A stretch of DNA of 64,000 nt, taken from positions 806,001 through 870,000 of the forward strand of contig NZ_JAPWHB010000002.1 of the NCBI RefSeq assembly GCF_027214025.1, read 5' to 3'. Position 1 is the first letter of the stretch; the number at the start of each line of letters is the position of its first letter. The DNA comes from Parahoeflea alexandrii (GTDB taxonomy: Bacteria > Pseudomonadota > Alphaproteobacteria > Rhizobiales > Rhizobiaceae). Of the stretch, positions 7,916-17,073 are shown one piece after another. The translations under genes and the position numbers were made by a program. The notes under the pieces are model-generated. The model was not told the DNA's origin. It searched no databases and was given only the letters and a program-made list of their open reading frames with translations.

Positions 7916-8698
7916 TCAGACAGCCTTCGCCTTCTTCTTTTTCCCGACATTCCGGAGCACATGCGAGTAATCGGAATTGTACAGATCGCTGTCGCGGAAA
8001 TTGTTCTCGCCGAACACCTTGCCGACCAGAATGAGCGCCGTGCGGGTGATCTTGTGGGCGCGGACCTCTTCCTTCATCCCTTCCAGCGTGGTGCGGATGT
8101 AAAGCTCGTCCGGCCAGGTGGCGCGATAGGCGATCACCACCGGGCAATCGGCGCCGTAGAACGGCTCCAGCGAGCGGCGGACATAGTCGAGATTGCGGAT
8201 GGACAGGTGGATGGCGAGCGTCGCCCGCGACTGGCCGAGGATCTCGAGTTGCTCGAATTCCGGCATCGAGGATGCCTTCATGCCTGTGCGGGTGATGATC
8301 ACCGTCTGGGCAATTTCCGGCAATGTCAGCTCGGTCGCCAGTCTCGCGGCCGCCCCGGCGAAGGCCGGCACACCGGGCACCACTTCATAATCGATCCCGA
8401 GCGCATCGAGCCTGCGCATCTGCTCGGCGACCGCGCCGTAGATCGCCGGATCACCCGAATGCACCCGCGCCACGTCCTGACCGGCCGCATGGGCGGTCTT
8501 CATTGCCGCGATGATCTCGTCGAGATGCATCGGCGCGGTGTCCCTGACCAGAGCATCGGCGGGCGCCGCATGCACGATCTCCTCGGGCACCAGCGATCCC
8601 GCATAGAGGCACACCGGGCAGCGCTGGATCAGCTTGAGGCCACGCACCGTGATGAGGTCCGGTGCGCCTGGTCCAGCCCCGATGAAATAGACGGTCAT
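7916..8698 (-). CDS. cobM: precorrin-4 C11-methyltransferase CobM
   Basis: A 260-residue SAM methyltransferase that methylates C11. Signature VYFIGAGPGAPDLITVRG near the N-terminus, VARVHSGDPAIYGAV and YEVVPGVPAFAGAAA are visible. ATG at 8698 overlaps the upstream cbiG-cobJ stop by four bases, which decides the start; the reading frame stays open further upstream but that part lies inside the neighbour. The C-terminus is lysine-rich (KKKKAKAV). It is last in the DUF6732-cbiX-cobH-cobL-cobI-cbiG/cobJ-cobM run. Confidence 0.95.
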   Translation of the reverse strand: MTVYFIGAGPGAPDLITVRGLKLIQRCPVCLYAGSLVPEEIVHAAPADALVRDTAPMHLDEIIAAMKTAHAAGQDVARVHSGDPAIYGAVAEQMRRLDALGIDYEVVPGVPAFAGAAARLATELTLPEIAQTVIITRTGMKASSMPEFEQLEILGQSRATLAIHLSIRNLDYVRRSLEPFYGADCPVVIAYRATWPDELYIRTTLEGMKEEVRAHKITRTALILVGKVFGENNFRDSDLYNSDYSHVLRNVGKKKKAKAV

Positions 8699-10545
8699 GC
8701 CGCGTCTCCTGCAATGGTGTTGGTCATGGCCGTTCCTTCCTTCCGCGCGTAACCACGTGGCGTGTAGACCCAGGTCCTGCCGTCGCCGGTCGTCACCGTC
8801 GAGGAATTGGATGAACCCACGACAACCACGGTCAGCATGTCGACATCGTCGACATTGAGGGAGCCTAGGGCCACGATGCGGATGAGTTCCCCTTCGCGAC
8901 CGAGATTGGTGGCGAGGATCACCGGGGTCGATGCCGGGCGATGCTCGAGCAGCTTGTCGCGCGCCCAGGCGAGCTGCGTCCGCCGCTTCTTCGACACCGG
9001 ATTGTAGAAGGCGATGACGAAATCTCCCTCGCCCGCCGCCGTCACCCGCCGCTTGATATCCTCCCATGGTGTCAGGAGATCCGACAGCGAGATGGTGCAG
9101 AAATCGTGTCCGAGCGGAGCGCCGGCGCGCGCGGCGGCGGCCTGCAGCGCCGAGATTCCCGGCGACACCGCGATTTCGATCCGCCGCGCCTCCGGCGTCA
9201 AACCTTCAGGCCCCTCGGCCTTGTCGAGCAGTTCGAAGACCAGCGTCGCCATCGCATAGATGCCGGCGTCGCCGGAACAGACCAGCGCCACGGATTTTCC
9301 CTCGCCCGCCAGTTCCATCGCATGGCGCACGCGGGCCTCTTCCTTGCCGAGATCGAAATCATGCCGGGCCTTGCCCTTGGCCAGCGGTCCGAGCAGATCG
9401 AGATAGAGCGAGTAGCCAACCAGATCGGTGGAGGCCGAAACCATTGCCGAAACCTCCGGCGAACGCCAGCCGCCGGCCCCCGGCCCGATGCCGACCACCA
9501 TCAGCCTGCCGCGGGCCCGACCCGGCAGGGTCGCCTCGGTGAAAGCTTGCGGTGCCTGTCCGATGGCGCATGTCGCGCGGCGGCTCTTGCGTTTCTCCGC
9601 GATCAGCTCGCCCGATGGGCCAGCGGCCGCCAGTGCTGCACCCTCGGCCACGCCATGGCAGCCGACTTCGGCGAAGACGATGTCGGAAGGGGTCTTGAGC
9701 CGAGGCGTTTCGGTTTCCAGCGTCGCCGCATCGAAGAACCGTGCGGGGCAACCGAAGTGCTTCGCCACGTGGTGAACTGCCGTCTCGTCAGCTTTCACAT
9801 CGATCGACGCAACCAATCCAACCGACGCAGGAGACAGGCCAGCCAGAGCAAGAGTGTCGAGCGCCAGAGCAAGAGCTTCCTCCCCATCCGCACCACGTTC
9901 GCAGCCAATCCCGAGAACGAGATTTTTCGGGTGGTAGAGCAGCGCGCTAGCAAGCGGCGAAACAATCGTGTTCGAGGTGGCCAGGACAACCTCGCCATCA
10001 GCCGACAGCGGCAGACCGCTGTCGCTCAGCCATGCCGCCTCACCCTCCAGCCGCGCCGACTTACCGGCAACAAGATCCGCCATCGCCTGCTTGGCATTTT
10101 CCGGGTTGGCCAGCACCCAGCCTTCCGGCGGCTGGTCGAGCGCGACGCCGAACTTGAGATCGCCCGCCGTGGTGATCGCGGCAAACCCGTCAAGGGCACT
10201 GGCAAGCTCACGCGCCAGATCATTGCCTCCGTGATGCCCACCCAGAAGCGGAACCACACACGACCCGTCTTCGGCGACAGCGATCACGGGAGGCTCGCTC
10301 ATCTTGTTACCGAGGTGCGGAGCCAGAAGCCGGATCACCGCACCCGAGGCCATCAGCGCGACGATGGAACGACCGCCCTGAAACAGGGAGGCTAAATGTG
10401 ACCCCACATCTGTAAAGGTTACGTCAATGGTTTCCGTTATACGCCGGTCCAGCCCGTGCACCTCGCCGCCGGTCGCCCGGGCAATGCGCCTCGCCATCGG
10501 CAGGGCCGCGTCGGAAAGGATGATGATGGCGGGAGATGTGGTCAT
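8695..10545 (-). CDS. cobJ: CbiG-CobJ fusion: cobalamin biosynthesis protein CbiG plus precorrin-3B C17-methyltransferase
   Basis: A 616-residue fusion. Residues 1 to about 340 are CbiG-like: an N-terminal domain with LPMARRIARATGGEVHG and SGAVIRLLAPHL, a central region with GGHHGGNDLAREL, and a C-terminal CobE-like part starting GIGCERGADGEEALALAL. From about residue 344 the SAM-methyltransferase CobJ follows, with LMVVGIGPGAGGW, ALVCSGDAGIYAMA and VSPGISALQAAAARAGAPLGHDFC. CobJ performs C17 methylation and ring contraction; CbiG opens the delta-lactone in the anaerobic route, while its C-terminal part equals CobE of aerobes. Both stop and start overlap neighbours by four bases. Confidence 0.93.
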   Translation of the reverse strand: MTTSPAIIILSDAALPMARRIARATGGEVHGLDRRITETIDVTFTDVGSHLASLFQGGRSIVALMASGAVIRLLAPHLGNKMSEPPVIAVAEDGSCVVPLLGGHHGGNDLARELASALDGFAAITTAGDLKFGVALDQPPEGWVLANPENAKQAMADLVAGKSARLEGEAAWLSDSGLPLSADGEVVLATSNTIVSPLASALLYHPKNLVLGIGCERGADGEEALALALDTLALAGLSPASVGLVASIDVKADETAVHHVAKHFGCPARFFDAATLETETPRLKTPSDIVFAEVGCHGVAEGAALAAAGPSGELIAEKRKSRRATCAIGQAPQAFTEATLPGRARGRLMVVGIGPGAGGWRSPEVSAMVSASTDLVGYSLYLDLLGPLAKGKARHDFDLGKEEARVRHAMELAGEGKSVALVCSGDAGIYAMATLVFELLDKAEGPEGLTPEARRIEIAVSPGISALQAAAARAGAPLGHDFCTISLSDLLTPWEDIKRRVTAAGEGDFVIAFYNPVSKKRRTQLAWARDKLLEHRPASTPVILATNLGREGELIRIVALGSLNVDDVDMLTVVVVGSSNSSTVTTGDGRTWVYTPRGYARKEGTAMTNTIAGDAA

Positions 10546-11270
10546 GGTTTGCTCCCGGGCAGCGACTGGATCCAGTCCTCGCCGCCCTTGTAGATCAGGA
10601 TCATCGAAAAATACGGAGCCGTGTCCTCGGGGACTTCGGCAAGCGGCATCAGCCGTTCGGCATCGAGCGACACGCGTTCCACATAGATTGCATGAGGCAG
10701 CAGATTCATTTTTTCAATCAACGCTCTCAAGCGCTTGAAATGCCTGCCTATCTTAATGATCGCTAATGCATCTGCGACGTTGAATCGATTTGTGAGCTCT
10801 TCATCGCTAAGTGGACCCGGCACGACGCTGAGCACATCGTTGCGCGCGGCCAGCGGACGCCCCGCAGCACTCGCCGCAGCCATCATCGAAGAGACACCCG
10901 GCACCACCTCGGTCGGGTATTTCTCCGCCAGCCGCTCGAACACATACATGAACGAGCCGTAGAAAAACGGATCGCCCTCACACAGCACCGCCACGTCACG
11001 GCCCGCATCGAGATGCGCCGCAATCTCCGTTGAGGCCTTGTCGTAGACATCGCGCGCCGGGAACCGCTCGGTGCGCATCGGCACCACGATCGGAATTTCC
11101 GTCTGCCCGCCGGGCAGGTGCGGCGCCGCAATCGCGCGCGCAAAACTCGGGCCCGTATCGGGCGCCGGCCAGGCGATCACCGGCACGCTCTGCAGGATGC
11201 GATGCGCCTTCAGCGTGATCAGGTCGGGGTCTCCGGGACCAAGCCCGAGTCCGTAAAGTTTGCCGCTCAT
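10542..11270 (-). CDS. cobI: precorrin-2 C20-methyltransferase CobI
   Basis: A 242-residue SAM methyltransferase that turns precorrin-2 into precorrin-3A. LYGLGLGPGDPDLITLKA at the N-terminus is the family signature; AVLCEGDPFFYGSFMYVFERL and VVPGVSSMMAAASAAG follow. It overlaps cobL (4 bases) and the cbiG-cobJ gene (4 bases). Length matches the family. Confidence 0.95.
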   Translation of the reverse strand: MSGKLYGLGLGPGDPDLITLKAHRILQSVPVIAWPAPDTGPSFARAIAAPHLPGGQTEIPIVVPMRTERFPARDVYDKASTEIAAHLDAGRDVAVLCEGDPFFYGSFMYVFERLAEKYPTEVVPGVSSMMAAASAAGRPLAARNDVLSVVPGPLSDEELTNRFNVADALAIIKIGRHFKRLRALIEKMNLLPHAIYVERVSLDAERLMPLAEVPEDTAPYFSMILIYKGGEDWIQSLPGSKP

Positions 11271-12508
11271 GCATCCAGTCCTTTCGTCGCCGACCAGATC
11301 GTCACCGGCATCAGCGGCTTCCAGCCGAGGTAGCGGCCGACCGGTTCGGCGCGGCTCACCTGCAGCCTCACGAGTTCCCCGCCATGCACCGACTGGAGCG
11401 CGAACAGCCTGGCCTCGCCCTCCACCGTCACCGCGTTCGCGACCAGTCGGCCGGAGGGTTTGAGCGCATCCCAGCAGGCTTCGAAAACGCCATCGTTAGA
11501 GATCCCGCCGCCAATGAAAACGGCGTCCGGCGTCTCAAGCCCGGCGAGCGCATCGGGGGCCGTACCAGCAACGATCTCGAGCCCCGGCGCGCCTAGCGTA
11601 ATCGCGTTGTGCGCCGCCATCTTCCTCCGCACTTCATTGGCCTCGACGGCGATAGCGCGTGCCCCGCGCGCCGTCCGGATCCATTCGATGCCGATCGAGC
11701 CGCACCCCGCACCGACATCCCACATCAAGCCACCCGGCACCGGGCCGAGCCGCGACAATGTCACCGCTCGCACCTCCCGCTTGGTCAGTTGCCCGTCATG
11801 TTCGAACGCCTCGTCGGGCAGCCCCGGAACGGGCGGGAGCAACGCAGCACCCGGCTGCGCCACGCAGGCAATCGCCAGCGTGTTGAAATCCGCGAAGTGC
11901 GGCTTGTCGGCGGCGATCCGGTCGGCGCGCATCACCTTGATCCGTTCGTCCGGTCCGCCCATGTGCTCAGCCACATGCATCTCGGAGCGGCCATAGCCGC
12001 GGGCGCTCAGAATCTGTGCTGCCTCGACAACCGTATGCCCGGTGGAGGTTAGCGCGATGATCCGCGCACCGGGATGAACATGCGAGGCAAGCCCGTGCAC
12101 CGAGCGGCCATGCAGGGAAATCATCGCCACGTCCTGCAGCGCCCAACCGAGCCGCGCCGCAGCCAGCGAAAAGGCCGACGGCGACGGGATCACCCGCATC
12201 TCCTCGGCATTGAGCTGGCGCATCAGCGTCGCGCCGACGCCAAAGAACATCGGGTCGCCTGTCGCCAGGATCGTCACCGGCTTGCGGCGCCGCGCCATCA
12301 CCAGTGCGATGGTCTCCTTGATGCCGAAGGTCCAGGGGATGGTTTCCCGCGCCCCGCAGTCAATCCGCGAGAGCACCCGCTCGGGCGCGATGATGGTCTC
12401 GGCCGCCTCGAACAGCAGACGCGCCGGCGGGGTCAGGCTGTCGAGCCCGTTGTCGCCGATACCGATGATGGTGAGCCAGGGCGCTTGCGCGCCCGAACCG
12501 CTAGCCAT
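11267..12508 (-). CDS. cobL: precorrin-6Y C5,15-methyltransferase (decarboxylating) CobL
   Basis: A 413-residue two-domain enzyme. The N-terminal CbiE-like half starts [14 protein letters not shown] and methylates C5; the C-terminal CbiT-like half contains [18 protein letters not shown], a Rossmann SAM site, and methylates C15 with decarboxylation of the acetate on C12. I chose ATG at 12508, which overlaps the cobH stop by eight bases. An ATG at 12529 would add seven residues and a longer overlap. The fused form is usual in aerobic-type producers, whereas anaerobes often keep the halves separate. Confidence 0.94.
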   Translation of the reverse strand: MASGSGAQAPWLTIIGIGDNGLDSLTPPARLLFEAAETIIAPERVLSRIDCGARETIPWTFGIKETIALVMARRRKPVTILATGDPMFFGVGATLMRQLNAEEMRVIPSPSAFSLAAARLGWALQDVAMISLHGRSVHGLASHVHPGARIIALTSTGHTVVEAAQILSARGYGRSEMHVAEHMGGPDERIKVMRADRIAADKPHFADFNTLAIACVAQPGAALLPPVPGLPDEAFEHDGQLTKREVRAVTLSRLGPVPGGLMWDVGAGCGSIGIEWIRTARGARAIAVEANEVRRKMAAHNAITLGAPGLEIVAGTAPDALAGLETPDAVFIGGGISNDGVFEACWDALKPSGRLVANAVTVEGEARLFALQSVHGGELVRLQVSRAEPVGRYLGWKPLMPVTIWSATKGLDA

Positions 12509-13142
12509 GACCCTCAAGCCCCCCGGCAAGCGCGTTGACAGCGGCGCTGGCGAGCGCGCTTCCGCCGCGCCGGCCTTTGACGGTCAGGAACTCGACACCG
12601 CGCGGATCGGCGACAAGCGCCTCCTTGCTTTCCACCGCACCGACGAACCCGACCGGCACTCCGATGATCGCCGCGGGCCTGGGCGCACCGGCATCGATGA
12701 GTTCGAGCAGCCGGAACAGCGCCGTCGGCGCATTGCCGATGGCAATTACCGCGCCCGCCATCCGCTCGGCCCAGAGATCGACCTGCGCCGCTGACCGCGT
12801 GGTCTCGTCGCGCGCTGCAATCTCGCGCACTTCTGGCTCGTTGAGCAGGCACTTGACCTCGTTGCCGGCAGGCATCAGCCGCGTGATGATCCCGTGCCGA
12901 ACCATCTCCGCGTCGCACAGAACCGGCGCGCCCGCTTCCAGCGCCGTCCGTGCGCTCTTCGCGAACCCGGGCGACACGACGATGTCGTCGGCAAGATCGA
13001 CCATGCCGCAGGCATGGATCATCCGCACCACGATCGACCTTGTGTCCGCGCCGAAACGAGCCAGATCCGCTTCCGCCTGGATGATGGCAAACGACCGCCG
13101 GTAGATTTCCGCCGGATCACGGATGGGCGTTGGCGCGATCAA
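12501..13142 (-). CDS. cobH: precorrin-8X methylmutase CobH
   Basis: A 213-residue enzyme that moves a methyl group from C11 to C12, giving hydrogenobyrinic acid. The catalytic-histidine segment [16 protein letters not shown] is present at about residues 42-57, and the C-terminal [15 protein letters not shown] is conserved. The start appears to be TTG at 13142, three bases after the cbiX stop; the next in-frame ATG would delete the catalytic histidine region, so TTG is preferred. Confidence 0.93.
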   Translation of the reverse strand: MIAPTPIRDPAEIYRRSFAIIQAEADLARFGADTRSIVVRMIHACGMVDLADDIVVSPGFAKSARTALEAGAPVLCDAEMVRHGIITRLMPAGNEVKCLLNEPEVREIAARDETTRSAAQVDLWAERMAGAVIAIGNAPTALFRLLELIDAGAPRPAAIIGVPVGFVGAVESKEALVADPRGVEFLTVKGRRGGSALASAAVNALAGGLEGHG

Positions 13143-13145
13143 GTT

Positions 13146-14318
13146 TCAGCTCTTCTTCTTTTCCATCGAGCGCGGACCGTGCGGATGGTCGGCATGCGGA
13201 TAGGGATGGTGATGATGATCGTGCGAATGGCTATGGTCGTGATCATGCGGGTGGTCGTGCGGACGATCATGGTCATGCGAATGGTCATGCACCGGCTCGA
13301 GCGAAGCCGGGCTTGCATGGCTGTGCACCGGTGTCCACGGCAGCCCGTGCGCCTTGCAGAAATCCTCGTCCCGGCACGACGCGTCGCAGTCGCCGTTGCA
13401 GGGGCAGTTTTCCAGCCCGCCGCCAATGCCCTCCACGTGATGGTGATGGCTCTCCTGCGGCAGGCCGACCTCGGCCTCGAAGCCCAGCACCTGTTCGCGG
13501 TACTTGCACATCTGGCAATTCATCAGTGCCTGGCCTTCGACGATCTCCTGCACCCGGTCCTGGAAGGTGTCGAGCACCAGCGGATGATCGCTAAGGTAAG
13601 ACGCCTTTATGAACTGAATCTCGGGGTGGTTGGCCGCCACCGCGTCGGTCTCGGAATAGATCCGCTTCACCAGCACGCCGGTGAACAGGAAATAGGGGAA
13701 CACGATGATGCGCTTGTAGCCGAGCTTCGCCGCATGGCTGAGCCCCGGTCCCACCAGCGGAAAGGTGACGCCGGAATAGCAGGTTTCGCCCCAGCCGAAG
13801 CCGAAGCCTTCCCAGAGCATCCGCATCACCTTCGACACATTCGAATTGGCATCGGGATCGGATGATCCCCGGCCGACAACCATCAGCAGTGTGTCATGCA
13901 AGGCCACCTCGCCCTGCTCCCTGTTGGCCGTGTCGAGCGCCTCCTGGATGCGCGCGCCGGCGGCGCGGATCATCTTCAGGTCGATGCCGAGTTCGCGGCC
14001 GTAATTGATCACCGTTCCGGGATTTTGCGCCTGGTAGGTGTTGAGCACCGAGGGGATGTCGTTCTTGGCGTGGCCTGCGGCAAACAGCATGCCCGGCACC
14101 GCTAGAACCCGGGTGACGCCCTTGGCGCGCAAGCGGTCGAGCCCTTCGGAGATCACGGGATTGCAGAATTCGAGGTAGCCGTATTCCACCGGAACATCCG
14201 GATAGCGGGCCTTCAGCCCCTCGGCGACCGTGGCAAATTCGCGTGCTGCGTTCTGGTTGCGGCTGCCATGGCCGCAGACCATGATGCCGGCCTTGTCCGG
14301 AATTCCGTTGCTGCTCAC
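13146..14318 (-). CDS. cbiX: CbiX-type sirohydrochlorin cobaltochelatase-like protein with Cys motif and His-rich tail
   Basis: A 390-residue protein with two CbiX-like halves. The first has CGHGSRNQNAA and the metal-site GHAKNDIPSV; in the second the first-half histidine motif is replaced by VVGRGSSD. A cysteine-rich segment (NCQMCKYREQ near residue 267, then CPCNGDCDASC) resembles the Fe-S motif of long CbiX proteins. The last 60 residues are strongly histidine/aspartate-rich (HDHSHDHDRPHDHPHDHD), probably storing or delivering metal. The start is GTG at 14318. In a late-cobalt pathway an early chelatase is unexpected; a role in siroheme, cobalt storage or a side branch is possible. Confidence 0.85.
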   Translation of the reverse strand: MSSNGIPDKAGIMVCGHGSRNQNAAREFATVAEGLKARYPDVPVEYGYLEFCNPVISEGLDRLRAKGVTRVLAVPGMLFAAGHAKNDIPSVLNTYQAQNPGTVINYGRELGIDLKMIRAAGARIQEALDTANREQGEVALHDTLLMVVGRGSSDPDANSNVSKVMRMLWEGFGFGWGETCYSGVTFPLVGPGLSHAAKLGYKRIIVFPYFLFTGVLVKRIYSETDAVAANHPEIQFIKASYLSDHPLVLDTFQDRVQEIVEGQALMNCQMCKYREQVLGFEAEVGLPQESHHHHVEGIGGGLENCPCNGDCDASCRDEDFCKAHGLPWTPVHSHASPASLEPVHDHSHDHDRPHDHPHDHDHSHSHDHHHHPYPHADHPHGPRSMEKKKS

Positions 14319-14321
14319 GAT

Positions 14322-14561
14322 TCAGGCCTCCGCTGTTTCGGTGTTCTTGCCGCCATCGGCCTTGTCCGACGTGTCCTTGGCGGCAGACTTGCTCTTGCTG
14401 CCACGCTTGATCGCCCAGGCCGCAATCGCGCCCGCGGCAGCAGCCGCTGCCCAGCCGAGCCAATGCGAATGGCCCGCCAGATCACCGACATGACCGCCAT
14501 GGGCCAACGCCGCATGAGCGAAAATGAAAGAACCAGCAATGGATAAGGCAAGCGTGCGCAT
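14322..14561 (-). CDS. small membrane protein, DUF6732-like
   Basis: A 79-residue protein with a signal peptide or first helix (residues 1-20, ending AHAALA), a histidine-bearing segment HGGHVGDLAGHSHW, one transmembrane helix (LGWAAAAAAGAIAAWAI) and a charged lysine-rich cytosolic tail. ATG at 14561 has a clear GGAGG eight bases upstream, which decides the start. It leads the cbiX-to-cobM run, three bases before cbiX. The periplasmic histidines suggest metal (cobalt) handling, but that is inference; the family is uncharacterised. Confidence 0.7.
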   Translation of the reverse strand: MRTLALSIAGSFIFAHAALAHGGHVGDLAGHSHWLGWAAAAAAGAIAAWAIKRGSKSKSAAKDTSDKADGGKNTETAEA

Positions 14562-14829
14562 CGGGGCCTCCGGACAACGTGACAACAACAGCACGATACG
14601 CCGGATGAAGAGACGCCGGCCCTGAAGCCGCATCCCGTCTTACCGAACCGGACAGCCCCGGATTTGGCCCTTGATTTAAGTCGGCCGCACCGGAATTTCT
14701 CTCAGCCTGTCATCAGGCGCCGTCGCACATGGGCCGAGTCATAGGGGTTCGGGATTTGGAGGTCAAACCCCGATTGCGCCAGCCAGGCGCTGATCTGCGC
14801 CAAAGCCGAAATGAGAGCCGGATCGCCTC

Positions 14830-15699
14830 TCAGGCAAACCCCAGCCGTCGGGCCGTCGCTTCGAGCAGACGCCGTTCCCGCGCGTCTACCTCGCCATCCG
14901 CCTTGGCGACGGTCGCCAGGTGATCGAGGATCTCCCGTTTCCGCGCTTCGTCGAGGTCGGCGAGCATGGACGCGGCCTGCGCGTCCGTGGTTTCATAGCC
15001 GAAATCATTGAGGTATTTCAGAATATCGGACAGCTCGTCGCCGTTCAGCCCCAGAAGCCGTGTGCAGATGGCGGCAAAGGCGTCGGCTTCCGCAGGCTCG
15101 ACCGACTTGTCGGCGAATGACATGCGGACCAGAAGCAGCAGCTCCGCCGTCAGCACCGGGTCGTGCGCCACCTTGCTCAGTGACGTGGACTGGTCCAGAA
15201 ACGCCCGGACCCGCTCTCCGAAACTCGGGCTTTTGCCCGCCGCATCATTCATCACCTGTTCCTTCTCCTTGAGATCGATAGCACCCGGCTCCAGCCCGAG
15301 CAGGCTGGCGGTCCTGCGCAGCAATCGTTCATCGCGCTCGTCCCTCGTGGTGTTGGCGCGAGCGATCTGCATCATGTCGTCAAGAAGGATGGTTCGCGCC
15401 TTCGTGTCAAGCTGGCCCAGCAGTGTGAAGGCCTGCGCCTCGTACGACCGGGCCTTGGGCGAGTCGAGAAGCGCGTGCAATTCAGGCATGTCGCGCGGAC
15501 TGATGCCGAAATGCCGCTCACAGATCCGTTCGAAAGCGGTGAGTTGGGAAGGTTGCACGATGCCGTCGGCAAGCACCATCCGGAACAGCAGGAGAATCTC
15601 AGCCAGACGAACCGGATCTTCGGACAGCTCGTCGAGCGCGCCTGAAAACTGCGGCTTGCGCCCGAACAGGCGTGAAATCGAAGTAAAAAGCCCAAGCAT
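14830..15699 (-). CDS. TerB-like tandem-domain protein
   Basis: A 289-residue, mostly alpha-helical acidic protein with two similar halves. Each half has the TerB-like pattern of LxExLLLFRMVLADGIVQPSE-type helices (first half EILLLFRMVLADGIVQ, second half ELLLLVRMSFADKSVE; another repeat near the C-terminus ATVAKADGEVDARERRLL). TerB domains occur in tellurite and stress-response proteins, and the function is usually unknown. I chose ATG at 15699, where homology-like sequence begins (MLGLFTSISRLFGRK); the reading frame extends 28 residues further without domain character. Confidence 0.7.
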   Translation of the reverse strand: MLGLFTSISRLFGRKPQFSGALDELSEDPVRLAEILLLFRMVLADGIVQPSQLTAFERICERHFGISPRDMPELHALLDSPKARSYEAQAFTLLGQLDTKARTILLDDMMQIARANTTRDERDERLLRRTASLLGLEPGAIDLKEKEQVMNDAAGKSPSFGERVRAFLDQSTSLSKVAHDPVLTAELLLLVRMSFADKSVEPAEADAFAAICTRLLGLNGDELSDILKYLNDFGYETTDAQAASMLADLDEARKREILDHLATVAKADGEVDARERRLLEATARRLGFA

Positions 15700-15836
15700 C
15701 CCGGCAGCCCCCTCAGGCCTCGATGAGTCCCCACCGATCAAAAAGTAACCTGTACCTGCCGATTGTCCAGAGCATCCCTGCATGCGATAGGTCCCGCCTC
15801 GTTTCTCCGGTAACTCTCCGCCAGACAGGCTAGCCC

Positions 15837-16622
15837 ATGGAAGACCTGACGCTCTCGCTCACCTTGTTGCTGCTGGCTGCGGCATTCATGGCCGGCTTCA
15901 TCGATTCGATTGCCGGAGGCGGTGGCCTGATCGCGGTCCCCGCACTGCTGCTCGCCGGCCTGAGCCCAGTCGAGGCGCTGGGCACCAACAAGCTGCAGGG
16001 ACTGTTCGGCTCCGCATCGGCCACCGTCGCCTATGCCCGCAAGGGCCATGTCGACCTCAAGACCCAGCTTGCGCCGGCGGCCCTCTCGGCACTTGGGGCG
16101 GCGCTGGGCGCGCTGCTCGCCACCGTCATTCCGGGCGATGTCTTCCGTGCCTTCCTGCCCTTTTTGCTGGTGGCCATCGCGCTCTATTTCGCGCTCAAGC
16201 CGAACATGGACGATATCGACCGCGCCCGCCGGCTCTCGCCCTTCCTGTTCGGGTTGATCGTCGTGCCGCTGATCGGTTTCTACGACGGGGTTTTCGGCCC
16301 CGGCACCGGGTCCTTCTTCATGCTCGCCTTTGTCGCGCTTGCGGGCTACGGCCTGCTCAAGGCCACGGCGCATACGAAGCTTTTGAATTTCGCTTCCAAT
16401 CTTGGCGCCTTCACCGTCTTCGCCTTTGTCGGCGTCATTTCCTGGAAAATCGGGCTGATGATGGGTGTGGCGCAGTTTCTCGGCGCGCAGACCGGGTCGC
16501 GGCTGGCCATGAAGAACGGCGCAAGGATCATCAAGCCGCTGCTGGTGATCACCTGCGTGGCGCTGGCTCTCAAGCTGATCAGTGATCCGGCAAACCCGGT
16601 GCGGGTCTGGTTCGGGATCTGA
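15837..16622 (+). CDS. TSUP/TauE-SafE family transporter
   Basis: A 261-residue inner-membrane protein with about eight hydrophobic helices. The first-half signature GFIDSIAGGGGLIAVPALL with GTNKLQGLFG and the second-half GFYDGVFGPGTGSFFM are the paired motifs of the TSUP family. Members move sulfite, sulfonates or other small anions; in cobalamin neighbourhoods they are sometimes suggested as cobalt transporters, without proof. It converges on the EamA gene. Confidence 0.88.
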   Translation: MEDLTLSLTLLLLAAAFMAGFIDSIAGGGGLIAVPALLLAGLSPVEALGTNKLQGLFGSASATVAYARKGHVDLKTQLAPAALSALGAALGALLATVIPGDVFRAFLPFLLVAIALYFALKPNMDDIDRARRLSPFLFGLIVVPLIGFYDGVFGPGTGSFFMLAFVALAGYGLLKATAHTKLLNFASNLGAFTVFAFVGVISWKIGLMMGVAQFLGAQTGSRLAMKNGARIIKPLLVITCVALALKLISDPANPVRVWFGI

Positions 16623-16626
16623 GCGG

Positions 16627-17058
16627 TCAAAACACCGCGAGCAGGATCGCGCCGGCGCCGATCAGCACCACCCCGAGCCAGTTGAGCGCGGAGAGCTGTT
16701 CGCCCAGGAACAGCACGCCGAAGATCGCCACCAGCACGATCGACAACTTGTCGAGCGGTGCCACCCGCGCCGCGTCTCCCAGTTTGAGAGCCCTGAAATA
16801 GGCAAGCCAGGATGCGCCTGTGGCCAGTCCCGAAAGGCCGAGAAAGACCCAGGTCTTGATCGGGATGGAGGACGGATGGCGCCATTTTCCCATGGCCGTC
16901 AGGATGGCACCGAGCACCAGCATGATCACGCAGGTGCGGATGAAGGTGGCCAGATCGCTGTCGATGTCGCTGATGCCGACCTTGGCGAAGATCGCCGTCA
17001 GCGCGGCGAACACCGCCGCCACCAGCGCCCAGAACTGCCAGCTTGCCGAAAGGCTCAT
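16627..17058 (-). CDS. EamA-family (DMT superfamily) small membrane protein
   Basis: A 143-residue protein equal to one EamA domain with about five transmembrane helices, ending in ALNWLGVVLIGAGAILLAVF. Most EamA transporters have two such domains, so this one should work as a dimer. The substrate is unknown. It follows cobO by 15 bases on the same strand and could be co-transcribed with it. Confidence 0.82.
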   Translation of the reverse strand: MSLSASWQFWALVAAVFAALTAIFAKVGISDIDSDLATFIRTCVIMLVLGAILTAMGKWRHPSSIPIKTWVFLGLSGLATGASWLAYFRALKLGDAARVAPLDKLSIVLVAIFGVLFLGEQLSALNWLGVVLIGAGAILLAVF

Positions 17059-17073
17059 CCCCTGTCCCTTCTG

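Noticed and set aside
8941-10395. 484-codon plus-strand open frame opposite cbiG-cobJ
   Set aside because: A shadow of the true gene, rich in Arg, His and Gln, with no motif.
14562-14829. Possible cobalamin riboswitch before the cbiX-cobM run
   Set aside because: I looked for the B12 box (AGCCAGGAGACCTGCC type) on the minus strand and did not find it.
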